Assembly (NCBI GenBank): GCA_035297145.1
Contig: DATGZN010000073.1
Location: forward strand, 1 to 64,000
From: QHXW01 sp035297145
GTDB taxonomy: Bacteria; Acidobacteriota; Terriglobia; Bryobacterales; Bryobacteraceae
Direction of reading: 5' to 3'
Length of the DNA: 64,000 nt
Below the pieces are notes generated by a model, which was not told the DNA's origin, ran no database searches, and was given only the letters and a program-made list of their open reading frames with translations. How positions within the stretch are numbered: position 1 is the stretch's first letter; each line of letters opens with the position of its first letter. The position numbers and the translations under genes are program-made. Shown here piece after piece: positions 60,359 to 64,000 of the stretch.

Positions 60359-61372
60359 ATGCACTACAATAAAGTCGTGGCACAGGATGCGCGGCTGGAG
60401 CAGGCGGTTTCCCGGCTCAATCAAGTTCGTTCGGAAATCGGCAAAGTCATTGTGGGGCAGGACGACGTGGTCGAAGGGGTGCTCATTTGCCTGATCGCCG
60501 CGGGCCACGTGCTGCTTGAGGGAGTGCCAGGGCTCGGCAAGACCACTCTGCTGCGCACCATGGCGCGGGCACTGCAACTCAAGTATTCGCGCATCCAGTT
60601 CACGCCCGACTTGATGCCGGCGGACATCGTCGGCAGCATGATCATCGAGGCCGACGACAGGGGCTCGAAATCGCTGCGATTCCAGCCGGGCCCCATCTTC
60701 GCCAATCTCGTTCTGGCTGACGAGATTAACCGCGCTACGCCCAAGACGCAATCCGCGCTGTTGGAAGCCATGCAGGAGCGCACCGTTACCAGCGGCAACA
60801 CGACGCATGAGCTGGAGGCGCCGTTTCTGGTGATGGCGACGCAGAACCCCATCGAGATGGAAGGGACCTATCCGCTGCCGGAAGCGCAGCTCGACCGGTT
60901 TCTGATGAAGGTTCTGGTTCGCTACCCCTCGCGCGATGAATTGAACCGCATTGTGGAGCGCACCATTCAGAACCAGCAGGAGCAAGTGAAGGCGGTGCTG
61001 GATCGCGATGAGATTCTGGAGGTGCGGTCTGTGTGTCGCGAAGTGCTGGTGGCGCCGCACGTGCAGGAGTTCGCCATTCGGCTGGTAATGGCCACGCAGC
61101 CGGAGCATGCGGAGGCGGATGAACTCGCAAAGAAATACATCCGTTACGGCAGCTCGCCGCGCGGTGCCCAGGCACTGGTGGAGTGCGGGCGCGTGCGTGC
61201 GTTGATGAAGGGCCGCTATCATTTAAGCGTCGAGGATATCGACGCGGTGGCCGCCGCGGTGCTGCGCCATCGCATCATTCTCAACTTCGACGCCCATGCC
61301 GATGGGCAAACCCCCGACACCATTCTGACCTCCATCATCAGCGGAGTCGCCGCGCACGCATCGGTGGCGTAG
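60359..61372 (+). CDS. MoxR-family AAA+ ATPase
   Basis: The 337-residue ATPase has Walker A in LLEGVPGLGKTTLLR, Walker B in LVLADEINRATPKTQSALLEAMQ, sensor I in FLVMATQNPIEMEGTYPLPEAQLDRF and sensor II near SSPRGAQALVECGR. MoxR ATPases act with DUF58 and von Willebrand A-domain proteins, encoded next here, in chaperone-like maturation of other proteins. It is the first gene of the cluster, six bases before the DUF58 gene. The TrpB gene is divergent. Confidence 0.93.
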   Translation: MHYNKVVAQDARLEQAVSRLNQVRSEIGKVIVGQDDVVEGVLICLIAAGHVLLEGVPGLGKTTLLRTMARALQLKYSRIQFTPDLMPADIVGSMIIEADDRGSKSLRFQPGPIFANLVLADEINRATPKTQSALLEAMQERTVTSGNTTHELEAPFLVMATQNPIEMEGTYPLPEAQLDRFLMKVLVRYPSRDELNRIVERTIQNQQEQVKAVLDRDEILEVRSVCREVLVAPHVQEFAIRLVMATQPEHAEADELAKKYIRYGSSPRGAQALVECGRVRALMKGRYHLSVEDIDAVAAAVLRHRIILNFDAHADGQTPDTILTSIISGVAAHASVA

Positions 61373-61377
61373 TTCCA

Positions 61378-62262
61378 ATGCCAGACGGCCCCCTGCTCGA
61401 CCGCCGGTTTCTGGAGAAACTGGAACGCCTGACCATACATTGGCAGAAGTCGTTCAACGGGCTCGTGGGCGGGCACAACAACTCGCGCTTCGCGGGCGGG
61501 GGCCAGGAATTTCTGGATCACCGGCATTTCCACCACGGCGACGATCTGCGCGCGGTGAACTGGCGTGCTTACCTGCGGCTAGAAAAAATGTTTTTGAAAA
61601 TGTTCCAGGTGGAGCCGCGCGTGCCGGTGCGGATGCTGATTGACACGAGCGAGTCCATGAATTCCGAGGGCGGAGCCAAATTCGATTACGCGCGCAAACT
61701 CGCGGCGTCGCTCTGCTACGTCGGGCTGGTTAGGCTGGACACAATTGCGCTCCGCCCCTTCAGCACGCGATTGGGCGAAGGCATGACGTGCGGCGGGGGC
61801 CGTCACCGCTTCAGCCCGGTGATGGACTACCTCAGCACCCTCGAAACCGGCGGCCGAACCGATTACCTGGAAGTAGTGCGCCAGTTTATTTCCACACATC
61901 CGCAGCGGGGGCTGCTCATCATCCTGTCCGATTTTCTGGATGACGCCGGTTGCCAAAGGCCGCTCCAGTACCTGGCGGATTTCGGCCATGAACTGCTGCT
62001 GGTGCAGGTGTGGTCGGAAGAGGACCGGACGCCGCCATGGCTTGGAGATCTGGATTTAGTCGACGCCGAAACGGATGCCCGCTTGCAGTTGCAATTCGAT
62101 GAGACGGCGCGCGAGTCTTATACGCGGAGCTTCGATAAATACGCGGACAGCTTACAGCAGCTTGCGCTCCGGAATGGGGGGCGGTATGTCGGCGTGTCGG
62201 CGGCGATGCCGATCGAGGACATCATCTTCGGTTCGCTGGTGCGCTCGCGAGTGATCGCCTGA
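61378..62262 (+). CDS. DUF58 / von Willebrand A-like protein
   Basis: The 294-residue protein matches the DUF58 family: RFAGGGQEFLDHRHFHHGDDLRAVNWRAYLRL is its signature (GDDLRxVNWRA). It is followed by a VWA-like MIDAS segment (VRMLIDTSESMNSEG, then DTIALRPFS and LLIILSDFLDD). It should work with the MoxR ATPase. ATG 61378 begins MPDGPLLDRRFLEKL, six bases after the moxR stop; upstream codons in this frame lie inside moxR. It overlaps the next gene by one base (TGATG). Confidence 0.9.
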   Translation: MPDGPLLDRRFLEKLERLTIHWQKSFNGLVGGHNNSRFAGGGQEFLDHRHFHHGDDLRAVNWRAYLRLEKMFLKMFQVEPRVPVRMLIDTSESMNSEGGAKFDYARKLAASLCYVGLVRLDTIALRPFSTRLGEGMTCGGGRHRFSPVMDYLSTLETGGRTDYLEVVRQFISTHPQRGLLIILSDFLDDAGCQRPLQYLADFGHELLLVQVWSEEDRTPPWLGDLDLVDAETDARLQLQFDETARESYTRSFDKYADSLQQLALRNGGRYVGVSAAMPIEDIIFGSLVRSRVIA

Positions 62263-64000
62263 TGTACTTCCTGAATCTCTCGTTCATTCAGTTCCTGGCG
62301 CTGGCGGGCGCGGTTTCCGTCCCGACGGTGCTCCTTTATCTGCTGGGGCGCTCGCGCCGCAAACAGGTGGTGGCTACTTTGCGGTTCTGGGTGGCGTCCG
62401 ATCAACCGCCGGTTGTGCAGCGCCGCAAGAGGATTCAGCAGCCGCTTTCGCTCATCCTGCAACTGGTCAGTATGCTGCTTCTGCTGCTGGCCATCGCGCA
62501 GTTGCGGCTGGGCACACCGCTCGCTACACCGCGAGATCATGTGCTCATCCTCGACACTTCCGCCTGGATGGCTGCCGGCGCGGGCCGCGGCGATGCGCGC
62601 CGAACCCTTATGGACGAAGCACGCGACAGGGCGCGCGCGTATGTGAGATCGTTGCCGGCTTCCGATCGCGTGATGCTGGTCCGGGCCGACGCCCTGGCTA
62701 CACCCGCCACTTCTTTTGAATCGGACCGCGCCAAGTTGGAGAGGGCCCTGGTGCTATCCGCGCCCGCCGCAACCGCCTTGAACCTGGACCAGGCGCTGGC
62801 CTTCGCCCAACATGAGCAGGCGCTGAGCCCGTACCGCACGGGCGAGATCGCGTACATCGGCCCGGGCCGCGTTGCCGGAGAACCGCCGGCTTCGGTGGTC
62901 CCGAAAAATCTGAGGATACTGCCCATCGCGGATTCGGTCGAGAACTGCGGACTGCGCAAGATCGCGGTGCGAAGATCCGGGACCGATCCTGACGTGTGGG
63001 ACATTTACGCGTCGGTGCGAAACTACGGCGCAGCACCAAAAGCCGTCACACTGGCGCTCACGTTCGGCGGCGGGCCTGCGGGCGCGCGCCGGATGACCGT
63101 GCCTGCCGGCTCCGAGCGCGAGGTCACGTTCGCATATCGCACACATGCCGCTGGATTGCTGGAGGCAACGCTTCTGCCGCACGATGCTTTCCCCGCGGAT
63201 GATCACGCCGTGCTGGAACTTCCCGCCGAGCCGGCGCTCACGCTGACCGTGTACTCGAACGAGCCCGACCTTCTGCGCCCAATCGTAACCGCCGTTCCCC
63301 GCGTTCACGCGACATTCCGGCCGGTCAGCGAATATCGTCCCGACGGAAACGGCGGCTTGGTTATTCTCGATCGTTTCCGTCCGCCGCAGCGTCCTGTGGG
63401 AAACGCGATCTGGATTCAACCGCCGGCCGAAGCCTCGCCCATTCCCGTCCGTGAAACGCTCGAAAGCGTTCCGTTCGACCATTGGTGCTCTGGCAACGCG
63501 CTGTGCTCCGGTTTGCGGACTAAGGACCTTCGGCTCGCGTCGACTTATGTTTTCGAAAGCGCTCCCGACGACATAAAGATCGGACAGGTCGCAAGCGGTC
63601 CCGTGATCGTGGCGCGCGCCGGCCAGAACAAGACCGTCGTTTTTGGCTTCCAGCCCGCGCTCTCCGATTTGCGGTATGAGCTTGCAACACCGCTGCTTTT
63701 CGGAAATATTCTGCGATGGATGGCGCCGGAACTCTTTCGCCGTTCTAGCGCGGCAGCCAGCAGCGCCGGCATGGTGACAATGGTATTGGACGCAGATGTC
63801 CGTCCGGAAGACGTAACGGTTCTTCAACAGGACGGCACTCCTCTGCCATTTACCACGCGCGGCCAAACGCTGCGATTCTTCTCCGCAACCCCGGGAACCG
63901 TGCGCGTGCAGTCAGGAGACCGCGAAACCGTTTATTCGCTCACTCTGCCGGAACTGTGGGATGCGAAATGGGAAGCGCCGGCGAGCGTTAAGCGCGGCTT
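62262..64000 (+). CDS. BatA-domain membrane protein, cut by the window edge
   Basis: The partial protein has at least 579 residues with no stop before the window ends. It starts MYFLNLSFIQFLALAGAVSV (BatA/aerotolerance-type N-terminus with one helix), then SRRKQVVATLRFWVASDQPP and a second helix (LSLILQLVSMLLLLLAIAQL). A VWA-like region follows (VLILDTSAWMAAGAGRG, where the MIDAS DxSxS is reduced to DTSAW), then beta-rich domains. It completes the MoxR-DUF58-BatA set. The start overlaps the DUF58 stop by one base. The missing MIDAS serine suggests weak metal binding. Confidence 0.85.
   Translation, partial: MYFLNLSFIQFLALAGAVSVPTVLLYLLGRSRRKQVVATLRFWVASDQPPVVQRRKRIQQPLSLILQLVSMLLLLLAIAQLRLGTPLATPRDHVLILDTSAWMAAGAGRGDARRTLMDEARDRARAYVRSLPASDRVMLVRADALATPATSFESDRAKLERALVLSAPAATALNLDQALAFAQHEQALSPYRTGEIAYIGPGRVAGEPPASVVPKNLRILPIADSVENCGLRKIAVRRSGTDPDVWDIYASVRNYGAAPKAVTLALTFGGGPAGARRMTVPAGSEREVTFAYRTHAAGLLEATLLPHDAFPADDHAVLELPAEPALTLTVYSNEPDLLRPIVTAVPRVHATFRPVSEYRPDGNGGLVILDRFRPPQRPVGNAIWIQPPAEASPIPVRETLESVPFDHWCSGNALCSGLRTKDLRLASTYVFESAPDDIKIGQVASGPVIVARAGQNKTVVFGFQPALSDLRYELATPLLFGNILRWMAPELFRRSSAAASSAGMVTMVLDADVRPEDVTVLQQDGTPLPFTTRGQTLRFFSATPGTVRVQSGDRETVYSLTLPELWDAKWEAPASVKRG

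Noticed and set aside
62754..63866. 370-codon minus-strand frame at the right edge
   Set aside because: Opposite the BatA-type gene, which has a clear N-terminal family signature and is simply unterminated at the window edge.

Overview
The window is GC-rich, densely coded and has no rRNA, tRNA or CRISPR array that I can see. Gene content points to an Acidobacteriota genome of the Bryobacteraceae/Solibacter kind. The indicators are an Oar-like TonB-dependent receptor with an N-terminal carboxypeptidase-regulatory domain, a CRTAC1 (FG-GAP/ASPIC) protein, many TPR and secreted proteins, a Tat-exported Gfo/Idh/MocA oxidoreductase, an S8 peptidase with NVVWG repeats, an RHS protein and a REP-associated transposase. 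This taxonomic call is inferred from family content only.

Layout, left half. 1-4.3 kb holds small or secreted proteins, a membrane acyltransferase and a phosphoesterase. 4.3-11.1 kb holds a CRTAC1 protein divergent from a large Oar-like receptor, then a TPR protein whose ATG directly abuts the receptor's UUCG-loop terminator. 11.5-24.1 kb is one long plus-strand run: stand-alone receiver protein, RraA-like protein, tripartite RND efflux system (MFP, pump, TolC), PH-like membrane protein, NarL-type histidine kinase and response regulator, an unknown protein, a three-domain membrane fusion (isoprenylcysteine-methyltransferase-like + AUR1-type PAP2 + Lgt), and a DUF3303 gene broken by one amber codon. 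Several junctions are 4-bp ATGA/GTGA overlaps. 24-29 kb holds a TonB-domain protein, an APC permease with a USP-like tail, a hydrolase and a methyltransferase.

Middle. 29.1-30.4 kb is a small mobile/repeat island: a Y1 (REP-associated) transposase between 63-bp direct repeats, a T-rich 15-bp tandem repeat, the C-terminal stump of a tyrosine recombinase and a third diverged repeat copy. 30.4-37.3 kb is a minus-strand operon of three secreted proteins around a 1841-residue RHS protein, each junction being ATGA. A stray RHS fragment lies just beyond it, in front of a Tat-exported oxidoreductase. 39-40.4 kb has an S4-domain protein bracketed by GGGATTT heptamer repeats and a PAP2 phosphatase.

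Right half. 40.5-47.8 kb is a second, heavy-metal-type RND system (MFP, CusA/CzcA-like pump, TolC) followed by a KDPG aldolase and a DUF4097-like protein. 48-51 kb has secreted and outer-membrane proteins. 51.6-54.3 kb is an ammonium transporter surrounded by very small membrane proteins, two of them under 60 codons. 54.6-58.5 kb has an HD-GYP/GAF signalling protein and the S8 peptidase. 58.9-64 kb ends with a TrpB2-type tryptophan synthase and a MoxR-DUF58-BatA cluster cut by the window edge. The most unusual items are the three-domain fusion with its coupled partner, the RND pump lacking canonical proton-relay residues, the all-secreted RHS operon, the amber-interrupted DUF3303 gene and the set of small membrane genes around amt.
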